From SVQP01 sp045594445 (lineage in GTDB: Bacteria > Bacillota > Clostridia > Oscillospirales > CAG-272): a stretch of 33,252 nt of DNA. Made by a program: the position numbers and the translations under genes. Of the stretch, positions 14,707 through 22,519 are shown piece after piece. Numbering within the stretch: position 1 is the stretch's first letter; each line of letters begins with the position of its first letter. The stretch spans positions 1-33,252 of the forward strand of contig JAZNYL010000058.1 in the NCBI GenBank assembly GCA_045594445.1, given 5' to 3'. The notes under the pieces are model-generated. The model saw nothing but the letters and a program-made list of their open reading frames with translations. It searched no databases and was not told where the DNA came from.

Positions 14707-16392
14707 TTACAGATTTGCGAGCATGCTTTCCAGACGGGCAACGGTTCTGTCGTAGCCAAGGATCTGCATGACTGTCCAAAGGTCGGGCGCGTTGGTCTTG
14801 CCGGTCACAGCCAGACGCAGGAACATGGAAATATCGGCTACGCTGCCCTTGTATGCAGAGGGATCCGCCTTATATGCTTTCATGTCCGCGGTGTATCCAA
14901 GGTCTGCGCCGATCTCCTTGATCTTATCAAACCAGGTATTCATGTCGTCTGAAATGTCAAATACCTTGATAAAGCCCTCCAAGGTTGCCTTGATGTCGGC
15001 TCTGTCAAACTGCTCGGGGTACTGCTCGGTCAGCTCGAACAGCTCGTCGTAGAAGAAGCCCATGTAGGGGCGTGCGTCCTTCCAGACGGCCAGGTCCTTA
15101 CGGGGCTTTTTACCGCCGCGTCCGATTGCAAAAATGTTGATGGCGTAAACGGGATCGCGGGCAAGCAGTTCGCCGAATTCGGGATCGTAGGTCTTTGCCC
15201 ACTCGGTCACAGCAAGAGTCACCTTTTGCGCGCTCATGCGCGAGATCACGTTCTTGGAAACGTCGTTGAGCTTATTGAAATCAAACAGACAGCCGGAAGC
15301 ACTCATCTTCTTGATGTTGAAGGGGAACTCGGTATAAGGCTTTTCGGGGTTCTGCGCGTGCCACTCCTCGTAGTTGGAGTTGAGCAGCGTCATGACGTAC
15401 TCGCAAACGCACTCGGGCGCGTAGCCCATTGCAGCATAGTCGTCCATGTTGGCACCCATGTCGCGCTTGGAAAGCTTCTTTTTGTTGCCGTTTTCGTCAA
15501 GACGCATGATCTGCGAGATATGCATGTACTTGGGAAGGCGGAAACCGAGATAGCGGAACAGCTGAATATGCTTTGCAAGGCTGGGCAGCCATTCCTCACC
15601 ACGAATGACGTGCGTGGTGCCCATCAGATGGTCGTCCACGGCGTGCGCGAAGTGGTAGGTGGGAATTCCGTCCGACTTGAGCAGCACGAAATCTTCGTCG
15701 TTTTCGGGGATATCCAGCTTGCCTCTGACAAGATCGGTAAAGGGAGTTTTCTTATTGGGATCGCCGTCGGCCAGAATTCTGAGCACGAAGGGGTTGCCTG
15801 CAGCCAGGTTTTCCTTCACCTCGTCCATGGTGATCGCACGCATCTTGAGCGTCTGCGCGCGTCTTTCCTCGGCCTGGGCCTGCCAGTCGGTGTTCTTGAT
15901 CTCTTCCTTTTTATTGACTGCCTGCAGAGCCTCCAGCTCCTCCTCGGTGGTAAAGCAGGGGTAAGCAAGACCCTTGCGAACCAGATCCTTGGCGTAGGTT
16001 TGGTAGATCTCTGCGCGAGCACTCTGCTTATAAGGGCCGTATGCGCCTTGGTCGCTGACCTTACCGGTCTGGTCAAGGATCGCGCCCTCGTCAAAGTGAA
16101 TGCCGTAGTGAGCCAGCGTCTTGATCAGACCCTCAGCCGCACCGGGAACCTCGCGCTTGGCGTCGGTATCCTCAATTCTCAGATAGAATACGCCGCCGCT
16201 CTGGTGTGCCAGACGCTCACCGACCGTGGTAGGGAACAAGCCGCCAAAGTGCACGAATCCCGTGGGGCTGGGAGCAAAACGGGTGACCTTTGCGCCCTCG
16301 GGAAGCTGACGCGCAGGGTAAGCAGCCTCTACGTCTGCAGGAGTTTTGGTGATCTGCGGGAAAAGCAGATCGGCTAAAATTTGATAATCCAT
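14707..16392 (-). CDS. gltX: Glutamate--tRNA ligase
   Basis: This 561-residue class I synthetase charges tRNA-Glu. FAPSPTGFVHFGG is the HIGH-type motif and KKLSKRDMGANM the KMSKS motif; YLRIEDTD and DGIPTYHFAHAVDDHLMGTTHVIRGEEWL are GluRS hallmarks. It is longer than the usual bacterial length of about 480-490 residues. About 33 residues precede the catalytic domain and the core and C-terminal half are also enlarged. The ATG at 16392 has GAGGAAAA upstream. It lies 29 bases before glnS on the same transcript. With a GlnRS present this enzyme may be discriminating, but the sequence alone does not prove that. Confidence 0.95.
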   Translation of the reverse strand: MDYQILADLLFPQITKTPADVEAAYPARQLPEGAKVTRFAPSPTGFVHFGGLFPTTVGERLAHQSGGVFYLRIEDTDAKREVPGAAEGLIKTLAHYGIHFDEGAILDQTGKVSDQGAYGPYKQSARAEIYQTYAKDLVRKGLAYPCFTTEEELEALQAVNKKEEIKNTDWQAQAEERRAQTLKMRAITMDEVKENLAAGNPFVLRILADGDPNKKTPFTDLVRGKLDIPENDEDFVLLKSDGIPTYHFAHAVDDHLMGTTHVIRGEEWLPSLAKHIQLFRYLGFRLPKYMHISQIMRLDENGNKKKLSKRDMGANMDDYAAMGYAPECVCEYVMTLLNSNYEEWHAQNPEKPYTEFPFNIKKMSASGCLFDFNKLNDVSKNVISRMSAQKVTLAVTEWAKTYDPEFGELLARDPVYAINIFAIGRGGKKPRKDLAVWKDARPYMGFFYDELFELTEQYPEQFDRADIKATLEGFIKVFDISDDMNTWFDKIKEIGADLGYTADMKAYKADPSAYKGSVADISMFLRLAVTGKTNAPDLWTVMQILGYDRTVARLESMLANL

Positions 16393-16425
16393 TTTGTTTT
16401 CCTCAATATTATTATAAATTGTTTT

Positions 16426-17043
16426 TTACAAGTAAAACGCCGCATCCAGCGCGTGACCGAGCAGAGCGGATTCACCGTGCCCGGGGTAAATGGTGATATT
16501 CTTGGGATACTGCCGCAAAGCACAGAGCGAGGTGCGCAGGGTAAATGCGTTGCCTCCGTGCAGATCGGCGCGGCCGTAGCCGTGAGCAAACAAGAGATCT
16601 CCCGTGAACATGACTCTTTCGCCGGGGATATAGTAGCAAACCGAGCCCTTGGAGTGGCCGGGAAGGTGAATGACCTCAATATCAATGCCGCCAAGGTTGA
16701 TCTTGTCGCCGCCCTTGAGCAGTCTTTGTGCAGGTACATACGAAATATCCTGCCCGAAAAACAGGGTAAACGCGTTCTTTCTGCCGTCTGCCAGCATTTC
16801 CGCATCCTCTTGGTGGATCATGAGCGGAGCAGAGCATGCGCGGCGCAGCGTATCGATCGAAACGACGTGATCAAAGTGTCCGTGCGTCAAAAGAATCCCC
16901 GTAAGCGTAGCACCCAGCTCCTGCACCTTCTGCAAAATGGATTTGGCAGAGGCGCTCGGGTCAATGACCAACGCCTGTCCACCGTGCTCCACAATGTAGC
17001 AGTTGGAGTTATACGAGCCGGGAAAAAGATTGATAATTTGCAT
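16426..17043 (-). CDS. Metallo-beta-lactamase-fold hydrolase
   Basis: This 205-residue protein has the MBL fold of the glyoxalase II-like group. It shows the metal site THGHFDH, the second-site HLPGHSKGSVCYY and GDLLFAHGYGRADLHGG segments, and the final YPGHGE motif. Proteins of this size and motif set hydrolyse thioesters or related small substrates, but the true substrate is not predictable. The ATG at 17043 has GGGGGAG upstream; an extension to 17061 would overlap that site. It is the first gene of the unit that includes gltX and glnS, from which it is separated by 33 bases. No signal peptide is present, so it is cytosolic. Confidence 0.92.
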   Translation of the reverse strand: MQIINLFPGSYNSNCYIVEHGGQALVIDPSASAKSILQKVQELGATLTGILLTHGHFDHVVSIDTLRRACSAPLMIHQEDAEMLADGRKNAFTLFFGQDISYVPAQRLLKGGDKINLGGIDIEVIHLPGHSKGSVCYYIPGERVMFTGDLLFAHGYGRADLHGGNAFTLRTSLCALRQYPKNITIYPGHGESALLGHALDAAFYL

Positions 17044-17074
17044 ATCTCCCCCACAAAACATAAGAATTCATAAT

Positions 17075-17103
17075 ATTATACCACATTCTGTTTGATTTGT
17101 CTA
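17075..17103 (-). promoter_or_regulatory. Sigma-A promoter of the MBL-gltX-glnS unit
   Basis: On the minus strand TAGACA (17098-17103), a 17-base spacer and TATAAT (17075-17080) lie about 30 bases before the ATG at 17043. Confidence 0.75.
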
Positions 17104-17134
17104 CACTTTACAAAGAAAAATAGCCCTGCGATTT

Positions 17135-17342
17135 GGCGAGAAACTCCAAATACGGAGTTTCTCGCCGGTTCTATTCGCCTCTTGGCGAGTGATATTGCCT
17201 TTGGCAGTGATATTCGGCTTGTGCCGAGTGTTATTTGCTTCGCAAGTTATAGGCGAATAGAATATCACTGAAGCCGTAAGGCTTCAATATCACTATTGTG
17301 ACAGCAATAATATCACTCTTTGCTCGGGCAAAGAATATCACT
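17135..17342. repeat. Modular hairpin array joined by a conserved 9-mer
   Basis: Small hairpins are separated by AATATCACT at 17261, 17286, 17309 and 17334, and by its reverse complement AGTGATATT at 17188 and 17206, with AGTGTTATT at 17227. Hairpins include CGCC/GGCG, GCC/GGC, CGGC/GCCG, TTGC/GCAA, GAAGCC/GGCTTC, ATTG/CAAT and CTTTGC/GCAAAG. CTATTCGCC (17171) pairs with GGCGAATAG (17252) and closes the left block. A 13-base-pair hairpin (17135-17165) stands at the left end. No gene is present. Confidence 0.8.
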
Positions 17343-17353
17343 TGGAGCAAACA

Positions 17354-17400
17354 TAAAAGAGAGAGCTTCATGGATTTTTCCATGTTACTCTCTCTTTTGT
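17354..17400 (-). terminator. Terminator of the solute-binding protein gene
   Basis: AAAAGAGAGAG pairs with CTCTCTCTTTT, with an inner CATGGA/TCCATG stem. It follows the stop at 17436 on the minus strand. Confidence 0.82.
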
Positions 17401-17435
17401 TTCATATTGCTTTAGTATTCGTTTACGAATGTTAA

Positions 17436-19664
17436 TTATTGCTCGTCCTCAAACAGGAAGCCGTAGTGAGAGGATTCACCCTTGAAGCCTTCCCAAGAGA
17501 ATTCGCCGTCCACGTAAACCTTGTCGTTACCCTTGAACTTGTCGTAGATGTAAGACTGTCTGTCTTCAGCGTAGCTCTGGAAGTTAGCCTCGAGGAAATC
17601 TTCAACGTCCTGGAGATAGGACTTGTAACCCGAAGCGCTCGTCTTGGTCAGCACCAGGGGATTGGTGTAGGTGTTCTTGACCTTCTTGATACCGGAGTTG
17701 GTCAGGGATGCGTACTGGTTAGCAATGATGGGAGTTACGGGTACCTCTTCCATCAGAATTTCCTCTGCTGCGTGCAACAGCGTTGCGCGGTCAGCAAGAT
17801 AGGTCTTTTCAGAAGGAGTAATGTCGTACTCTGCATAAATCGCGGAAATGGTGTCGTAAACAGCCTTTGCAGCCTCTTCGGTTTCAAAGTAGTCGGTACC
17901 GTATGCGGTGTTGTAGAAGAACTTGTTGAAGTTCTCGTAGTACTGCAGGAAGTAAACAGCCTCCATCAGGTTGTTGTATTCCTCGTTGTCAAAGCCGGTA
18001 ATGTGAGCAGAGAGCTGGTAGTTCTCGGTGTCGGACATGTCCATACCCTGACCGGAGAATGCCTTTGCGAAGGGAGCCAGCGTTGCGTAAGCGTCCATGG
18101 TAACAGCGCCCATATCCAGAGCGATGACCTCAAAGTTGCCGCTGCGCAGGTCTTCGCCATACAGGTCGTCACAAATGTCGTCCGGAACCGAGTCGGTCCA
18201 CTTGTAGTAGTCGTTGTTGGCAATGGTGCCTCTCTTGTTGACCGAAACGTCAAAGCCAAGCTCGCTCCAGGTTTCTGCAACCATCTCTGCGATAGCAACG
18301 TGAATCTCGTCGTAAGCTGCAACCGTTATAGAGAAGGAGTACTTATTGGCCTTGATGCCTGCGGCGGAAAGCTCGCTCTTGAGCTCGTCGATCGAAACGG
18401 TGGAGAGGTTAGCGTATTCAGCCTCTGCAGCCTCGCGGAAGGTGGTCTTCTTGGAGTTGGTATCGAAAACGCCGTTGGGAACGATACCGGTAGCAGCCTC
18501 AGCAAATACGATTGCGTCAGCAATTGCCTGACGGTCGATTGCTCTGGACAGTACGGAACGAACGGTCTTGTTGGCAAACAGGTATTCGCCGTCGCCGCCG
18601 TCGTCGATCAGAGCGTTCTGATTGAAGTAGTAGGTGTGATTGGACATTGCGTCGGTCACGTCAGCCTTTTCAATCAGGTCTGCAAAGTATTCGTCGTAGC
18701 GCCAGGAGTAGGGGATATTATCAATGTAAAGGATCGCGCCGGCATCGTAAGCTGCTGCGAGCTGATCGTCGGTCATGGAGAAATCTACAATAATTCTATA
18801 AGGAGTGACGAACTTATCCAGCTTTTCTTCCTTTTCAACGTCGCGGTAGTAGTAAGCGTTGCGCTCCAGAACCAGGAACTTGACAAGGTTTTCCTTGAAG
18901 TCTTTGCCGACTACCCAGGTGCCGTCGGTCTTCTCGTATTCGTAAGAAGCGTCAAAGTACTTGGTGGAGGAGTTTTCAACGAAATCCACTCTGCCCAGCT
19001 TGAAGGGACCGCTGCAAACGATGGTAGCGGGCTTCTTTGCCCAGTCGGGCTTTGCTGCGATGTCCTCACGCAGAGGAGCAAGCGCAACGCTGGTCAGATT
19101 CAGAATGAACTGATCGTAGTCGATGGGACCTTCAAACTCTACGGAGATCATCAGCTCACCCTCTGCGTAAATGCAAAGGTCGTCGATCGACATGTCGCCT
19201 TCCTTAACGGAACGGGCATTCTTGATATCGTAGAGCAGAGCAGCTGCGTCGTAGGAGCTCTCAACGTCCAGAAGGCGTTTCCATGCATAAACCACGTCGT
19301 TTGCGGAAACATAAACACCGTCGGACCAGCAGGTGTTGTTGAGGTAGATGTCCATGGTGTATTCGTTTGCAGCAGCGTCCTCGTTGATGACGTACTTCTT
19401 AACCAGAGACTTCTTTACCTGGCCGTTCTCGTTGATCTTGAACAGCGTTTCAAACAGCAGGTTGACAATACTGGTGGTAGCATCGTTGTAATAAGCGTTA
19501 GCGGGGTCCAGATCGTATACCTGATCGGAGAGATACATGGTCAGGTACTGACCTTTGTCTTCTACCTTTTTCTTGCTGTCGTCGTTGCCGCAGCCGCTGA
19601 AAACGGCCAGAGCACCAACAAGCATAACAAGGCAGAGAACGGAAGCAAGGATGCGCTTTGTCAT
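17436..19664 (-). CDS. Family 5 extracellular solute-binding lipoprotein
   Basis: This 742-residue protein starts with a lipoprotein signal peptide (LVMLVGALAVFSGC, lipidated Cys25), then a Lys/Asp-rich stretch, then an SBP_bac_5 (OppA/DppA-like) domain. The segments LYDLDPANAYYNDA.type near residue 55, WSDGVYVSANDVVYAWKRLLD and the VRSVLSRAIDRQAIADAI..A helix are typical of this family. It is much longer than the usual roughly 550 residues, because of extra Asp/Glu/Tyr-rich insertions. No permease or ATPase genes lie beside it, so it is an orphan: it may serve a distant oligopeptide or related transporter, or act as a sensor. The ATG at 19664 has GAGGAGG upstream. Confidence 0.88.
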   Translation of the reverse strand: MTKRILASVLCLVMLVGALAVFSGCGNDDSKKKVEDKGQYLTMYLSDQVYDLDPANAYYNDATTSIVNLLFETLFKINENGQVKKSLVKKYVINEDAAANEYTMDIYLNNTCWSDGVYVSANDVVYAWKRLLDVESSYDAAALLYDIKNARSVKEGDMSIDDLCIYAEGELMISVEFEGPIDYDQFILNLTSVALAPLREDIAAKPDWAKKPATIVCSGPFKLGRVDFVENSSTKYFDASYEYEKTDGTWVVGKDFKENLVKFLVLERNAYYYRDVEKEEKLDKFVTPYRIIVDFSMTDDQLAAAYDAGAILYIDNIPYSWRYDEYFADLIEKADVTDAMSNHTYYFNQNALIDDGGDGEYLFANKTVRSVLSRAIDRQAIADAIVFAEAATGIVPNGVFDTNSKKTTFREAAEAEYANLSTVSIDELKSELSAAGIKANKYSFSITVAAYDEIHVAIAEMVAETWSELGFDVSVNKRGTIANNDYYKWTDSVPDDICDDLYGEDLRSGNFEVIALDMGAVTMDAYATLAPFAKAFSGQGMDMSDTENYQLSAHITGFDNEEYNNLMEAVYFLQYYENFNKFFYNTAYGTDYFETEEAAKAVYDTISAIYAEYDITPSEKTYLADRATLLHAAEEILMEEVPVTPIIANQYASLTNSGIKKVKNTYTNPLVLTKTSASGYKSYLQDVEDFLEANFQSYAEDRQSYIYDKFKGNDKVYVDGEFSWEGFKGESSHYGFLFEDEQ

Positions 19665-19860
19665 AGTTGAGATTTCCTCCTCGTGCATTAGAAAATCACG
19701 GCTGCATATTTGGGGCAGCCGCCGTAGCGTCAGAGAGCCGGATTTTTCGGATCACGGTGCGCGTTTGTGCAAGTGCACAAACCGAGGCGGACAATCCTGT
19801 ACAATCTGCACAGAACCCCCACGCGCGTTTCCGAAAGCAAGCTCTTTTGCTCGCATATTT
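19665..19860 (-). other. Long structured 5' leader of the solute-binding protein gene
   Basis: About 195 bases separate the predicted transcript start from the ATG. The minus strand contains a strong GTTTGTGC/GCACAAAC hairpin and a GGCTGC/GCAGCC hairpin near the start codon. I do not recognise a known riboswitch class and see no intrinsic terminator with a T-run. Confidence 0.4.
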
Positions 19861-19866
19861 ACATAT

Positions 19867-19895
19867 AGTATAAACGATTTTTGAGAAAAATGCAA
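19867..19895 (-). promoter_or_regulatory. Sigma-A promoter of the solute-binding protein gene
   Basis: On the minus strand TTGCAT (19890-19895), a 17-base spacer and TATACT (19867-19872) give a near-consensus promoter. Confidence 0.7.
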
Positions 19896-19947
19896 GAGTA
19901 TTGGAGAAATTTTAATATATAATTTATAATTTTTTTATGGAGGCGTC

Positions 19948-20781
19948 ATGAGAGAGTTTACAAGAAGTGATCTTGCGTGCGAAAGACAGGACGGGCGCGT
20001 GCTGCGTGATTACGAGCTGAAGGGGTATCGCGTGAGCGAGGCAGAGCAGCTTCGCGGACGTGAGCGGGTGCGCTACAGGGCGCTGCACGTGCCGTACCTT
20101 GCCCGAATTTCCAAAGCGGAGCAGCATTGCGTGGCGCGGGCGACGGCCTCTTTGTTGGAGCAGACGGCCAAGCAACTGGTCGAGCGGCCTGCCTGCGTGC
20201 TGATTGCCTGCCTTGGCAATCCCCGCATGACGCCCGACCGCATCGGACCGTGCACAGCTGGCGCGCTGGAGGTGACACGCCACGTGCAGCTGCTGGATCC
20301 CGCAGCTTTCTCTCGGTTTCCGGGGAGTGCGCTCTGCCTGACCGTACCCGGGGTGCTGGGTGACACGGGCGTGGAATCGGCCGAGCTTGTTCGCGGCGTG
20401 GTGCGCGAGGTGGGCGCGGAGCTGGTGGTCGCTGTGGACGCACTTGCCGCAGCAAAGCTTGCGCATCTCGGCTCGGTGGTGCAGATTTGCGATCACGGTA
20501 TGCGCCCCGGCTCGGGCCTTGGCAACCGCCGTATGCCGCTGGATCGCGAGAGTCTTGGCTGTCCCGTTGTTTCTCTGGGAATTCCCGTAGTCACCGACAG
20601 CGCCGCCATGATCTGCGACGCGCTGACGCTTGCGGGGATCTGCGGCGTGGGGGATGCGCTTGCGGAGCATCTTTCGCGCGCGAAACGGTATCTTGTTGCA
20701 CCGGGCGATATTGACGAGCTGGTAACGGTTGGCGGCAAGGTGCTGGCCGGTGCGATCGGTACGTGCTTCGGCGTGGGATAA
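19948..20781 (+). CDS. gpr: Spore germination protease GPR
   Basis: This 277-residue aspartic-type endopeptidase degrades small acid-soluble spore proteins during germination. The activation site region TRSDLACE near the start corresponds to the VRTDLAVE processing site, leaving a propeptide of only about 8 residues. Asp97 in MTPDRIGP and Asp164 in AVDALAA match the two aspartates known to be essential in the Bacillus megaterium enzyme. PGVLGDTGVES and DHGMRPGSGLGNRR are further hallmarks. The protein is about 90 residues shorter than Bacillus GPR, with a shorter middle and C-terminal part. GGAGG lies before the ATG. spoIIP follows, as in Bacillus. I found no clear sigma-F/G promoter. Confidence 0.95.
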   Translation: MREFTRSDLACERQDGRVLRDYELKGYRVSEAEQLRGRERVRYRALHVPYLARISKAEQHCVARATASLLEQTAKQLVERPACVLIACLGNPRMTPDRIGPCTAGALEVTRHVQLLDPAAFSRFPGSALCLTVPGVLGDTGVESAELVRGVVREVGAELVVAVDALAAAKLAHLGSVVQICDHGMRPGSGLGNRRMPLDRESLGCPVVSLGIPVVTDSAAMICDALTLAGICGVGDALAEHLSRAKRYLVAPGDIDELVTVGGKVLAGAIGTCFGVG

Positions 20782-20796
20782 AAAAGTCTGCTTGAT

Positions 20797-20825
20797 TCAT
20801 AATCGTCCGCGTGACGTCATACAAT
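20797..20825 (+). promoter_or_regulatory. Sigma-E-like promoter of spoIIP
   Basis: TCATAAT (20797-20803), a 14-base spacer and CATACAAT (20818-20825) match the sigma-E promoter pattern of Bacillus (about ATATT upstream and CATACAAT at -10). It lies in the gpr-spoIIP gap, 30 bases before the spoIIP ATG, and fits the known mother-cell expression of spoIIP. Confidence 0.65.
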
Positions 20826-20855
20826 GCAGCAAAGGACGAAAAAGGAGAAGATCAA

Positions 20856-21959
20856 ATGGACGAGCATCAGACAAACGGAATGACCGAATTTTTGCGCCGC
20901 GAGATCAACGTATGGGAAAGCCTTGCGCAGGGAAGGGGCTATCACGCAAAAAAGCTGCGCAGACGCCTCTTGATGATTTTGGCCGTGATCGCAGCGGTGA
21001 CGCTGATTACGGTTGCGGTCTTGGCCATCTCACCGTGGGCGGACGCAGCACCGCACGTGCCCGACGGGGGAGAAGGCGGAAATGAGCAGGGCGATGTGCT
21101 GCCACCCGATCAGTCGGCCGAAACGGAGCGTGAGAGCGAAGCGCCGACCGCGAGCGAGCAGCCGGCCCCCGATCCCTACTTTTACGATTACGCGTCGGTG
21201 CCCGCGGGCGCGACTCCCATCGTGCCCTGTAATATTGCAACAAAAAATCACCCCGTCAACCAAACGGACAGGGTGATCGATTTGCAAAGTGTGATGGAGG
21301 CCGCCTGCCGAATTCCCGCGGCCAAGGGAACGATCAGCGTGCTGATCATTCACACCCATACGGGTGAGGGATACAATGTGTCCGACGCGCTTTATCTCGG
21401 CGCGGAGGACGAGGAGTTTGCCCGCAGCGCGGACGGCTCGGACGGCGTTGTGGCGGTGGGCGCGCTTCTTGCCAAGCGACTCAACGAGGCAGGCATTGGC
21501 ACAATTCATTGCAAGACCGTGTTTGACGGGCAGTCCAATCGCGAGTCGTACCGCCGTGCAGCTGAAGCCATCGCGGCGTTTCGCATGGCGTATCCATCTT
21601 TGGTATGCGTCATAGACGTGCATCGCAGCGCAACGGTGGACGATAGCGGAAATATCGTGCGCTCTCTTGTCGTGCAAGAAGGGCAGGGCATTGCCCAGAC
21701 GCAGTTGATTTGCGGCATGAGCGCACAGCTTACATATAAGACAAATCTTGCACTCTCCATGCGATTACAGGAATCCATGAATCAAGCCTTTCCCGATAGC
21801 TGCGCTGCCGTGATCTGCCGTGAGCAGGTGCTCAATCAGGATCTGACGCCGTTCTCGTTTACCATGGAGATCGGCAGCAGCGGCAACACGCCTGCAGAGT
21901 CCTTGGCAGCAGCCGAGATCGTGGCAGATGCGCTTTGCGCGCTCTTTGATACCGATTGA
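20856..21959 (+). CDS. spoIIP: Stage II sporulation protein P
   Basis: This 367-residue protein degrades septal peptidoglycan together with SpoIID and SpoIIM during engulfment of the forespore. A basic stretch and a transmembrane helix (about residues 33-55, RRRLLMILAVIAAVTLITV) are followed by an acidic Glu/Ser/Pro-rich linker and the SpoIIP domain. The motif VLIIHTHTGEGYN supplies the metal-binding histidines and conserved Glu, and VIDVHRSA the second histidine motif. AAGGAG lies 9 bases before the ATG at 20856. It follows gpr and has its own sigma-E-like promoter. The stop is separated by a single base from the stop of the convergent gene. Confidence 0.95.
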   Translation: MDEHQTNGMTEFLRREINVWESLAQGRGYHAKKLRRRLLMILAVIAAVTLITVAVLAISPWADAAPHVPDGGEGGNEQGDVLPPDQSAETERESEAPTASEQPAPDPYFYDYASVPAGATPIVPCNIATKNHPVNQTDRVIDLQSVMEAACRIPAAKGTISVLIIHTHTGEGYNVSDALYLGAEDEEFARSADGSDGVVAVGALLAKRLNEAGIGTIHCKTVFDGQSNRESYRRAAEAIAAFRMAYPSLVCVIDVHRSATVDDSGNIVRSLVVQEGQGIAQTQLICGMSAQLTYKTNLALSMRLQESMNQAFPDSCAAVICREQVLNQDLTPFSFTMEIGSSGNTPAESLAAAEIVADALCALFDTD

Positions 21960-21960
21960 A

Positions 21961-22245
21961 TTATTGCTTTAAGCAAATGATCTCAATGATGACCAGAAGC
22001 ACGGTCACGATTGCGCCAAAGCCAAAGGAAACAAGACCTGCCTCAATGCCGCCCACGATGCCGAAGAATGCGAAAATGCAGAAGGTCAGGGAAGTGCCCT
22101 TGAATACGCGCTTTGCGCCAAGTGCGCACAAAAACTGCCAGAGTGCTACGGGCAGGGAAAGCAGAACGGACAGAAGAGACTCACCCTTTCCCTCGCGTAC
22201 GCCTACGTTTGCATTTGTGGTTGCGGATCTGTTATAGTATGTCAT
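21961..22245 (-). CDS. Small membrane protein divergent from XRE/S24 repressor
   Basis: I do not recognise a family for this 94-residue protein. It has a polar N-terminus (about residues 1-24, with a Lys/Glu/Gly patch) and three hydrophobic segments at about 24-42, 50-66 and 70-90, so it should sit in the membrane. AAGGAG precedes the ATG. It is transcribed from a consensus promoter divergent from the repressor gene at 22520, and a CCG/CGG dyad lies in that promoter spacer, so repression by the neighbour is likely. The stop lies one base from the spoIIP stop with no terminator between, so the two transcripts may overlap as antisense. Confidence 0.8.
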   Translation of the reverse strand: MTYYNRSATTNANVGVREGKGESLLSVLLSLPVALWQFLCALGAKRVFKGTSLTFCIFAFFGIVGGIEAGLVSFGFGAIVTVLLVIIEIICLKQ

Positions 22246-22369
22246 GATCGTTCTCCTTTTCTTATGCAGCAGCCGGATTTTCCGAAAACCGAAACAATGG
22301 CCGCGAAATGTGGAAACTCAATGTGTGAATACTGTCTGAAAATTTCCGAAAATGGAATATCTTGACATG

Positions 22370-22398
22370 ATTATAACACCCGAAAACGGATTTGTCAA
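22370..22398 (-). promoter_or_regulatory. Consensus promoter with operator-like dyad, small membrane protein
   Basis: On the minus strand TTGACA (22393-22398), a 17-base spacer and TATAAT (22370-22375) match the sigma-A consensus exactly. The dyad CCGAAAACGG (22380-22389) sits wholly within the spacer. Confidence 0.82.
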
Positions 22399-22439
22399 CC
22401 CCTAAAATTCAAAAAACGGAAAAAATTTTCAAAAACCTC

Positions 22440-22468
22440 TTTACAAAACGGAAAAACCGTGCTATAAT
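22440..22468 (+). promoter_or_regulatory. Promoter with operator-like dyad, XRE/S24 repressor
   Basis: TTTACA (22440-22445), a 17-base spacer and TATAAT (22463-22468) drive the repressor gene. ACGG-AAAAA-CCGT (22448-22460) lies in the spacer. Related sites are CCGAAAATGG (22346-22355) and CCGAAAATACGG (22500-22511), the latter next to the ribosome-binding site; CCGAAAACCG (22282-22291) is a weaker, non-dyad relative. Confidence 0.8.
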
Positions 22469-22519
22469 GAGACCGTAAGAGAAAAAGCACGGGGATTTCC
22501 CGAAAATACGGAGGTTTTT

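Noticed and set aside
17135..17342. Possible CRISPR array
   Set aside because: The repeats are only 9 bases, occur in both orientations, and the spacers are self-complementary hairpins. No cas genes are present.
17439..19670. 743-codon plus-strand frame opposite the solute-binding protein
   Set aside because: It mirrors the minus-strand gene almost end to end. The minus-strand product has a lipobox and family motifs; this one has none.
19665..19860. Known riboswitch in the solute-binding protein leader
   Set aside because: Hairpins are present, but I cannot match a known aptamer core and there is no terminator with a T-run.
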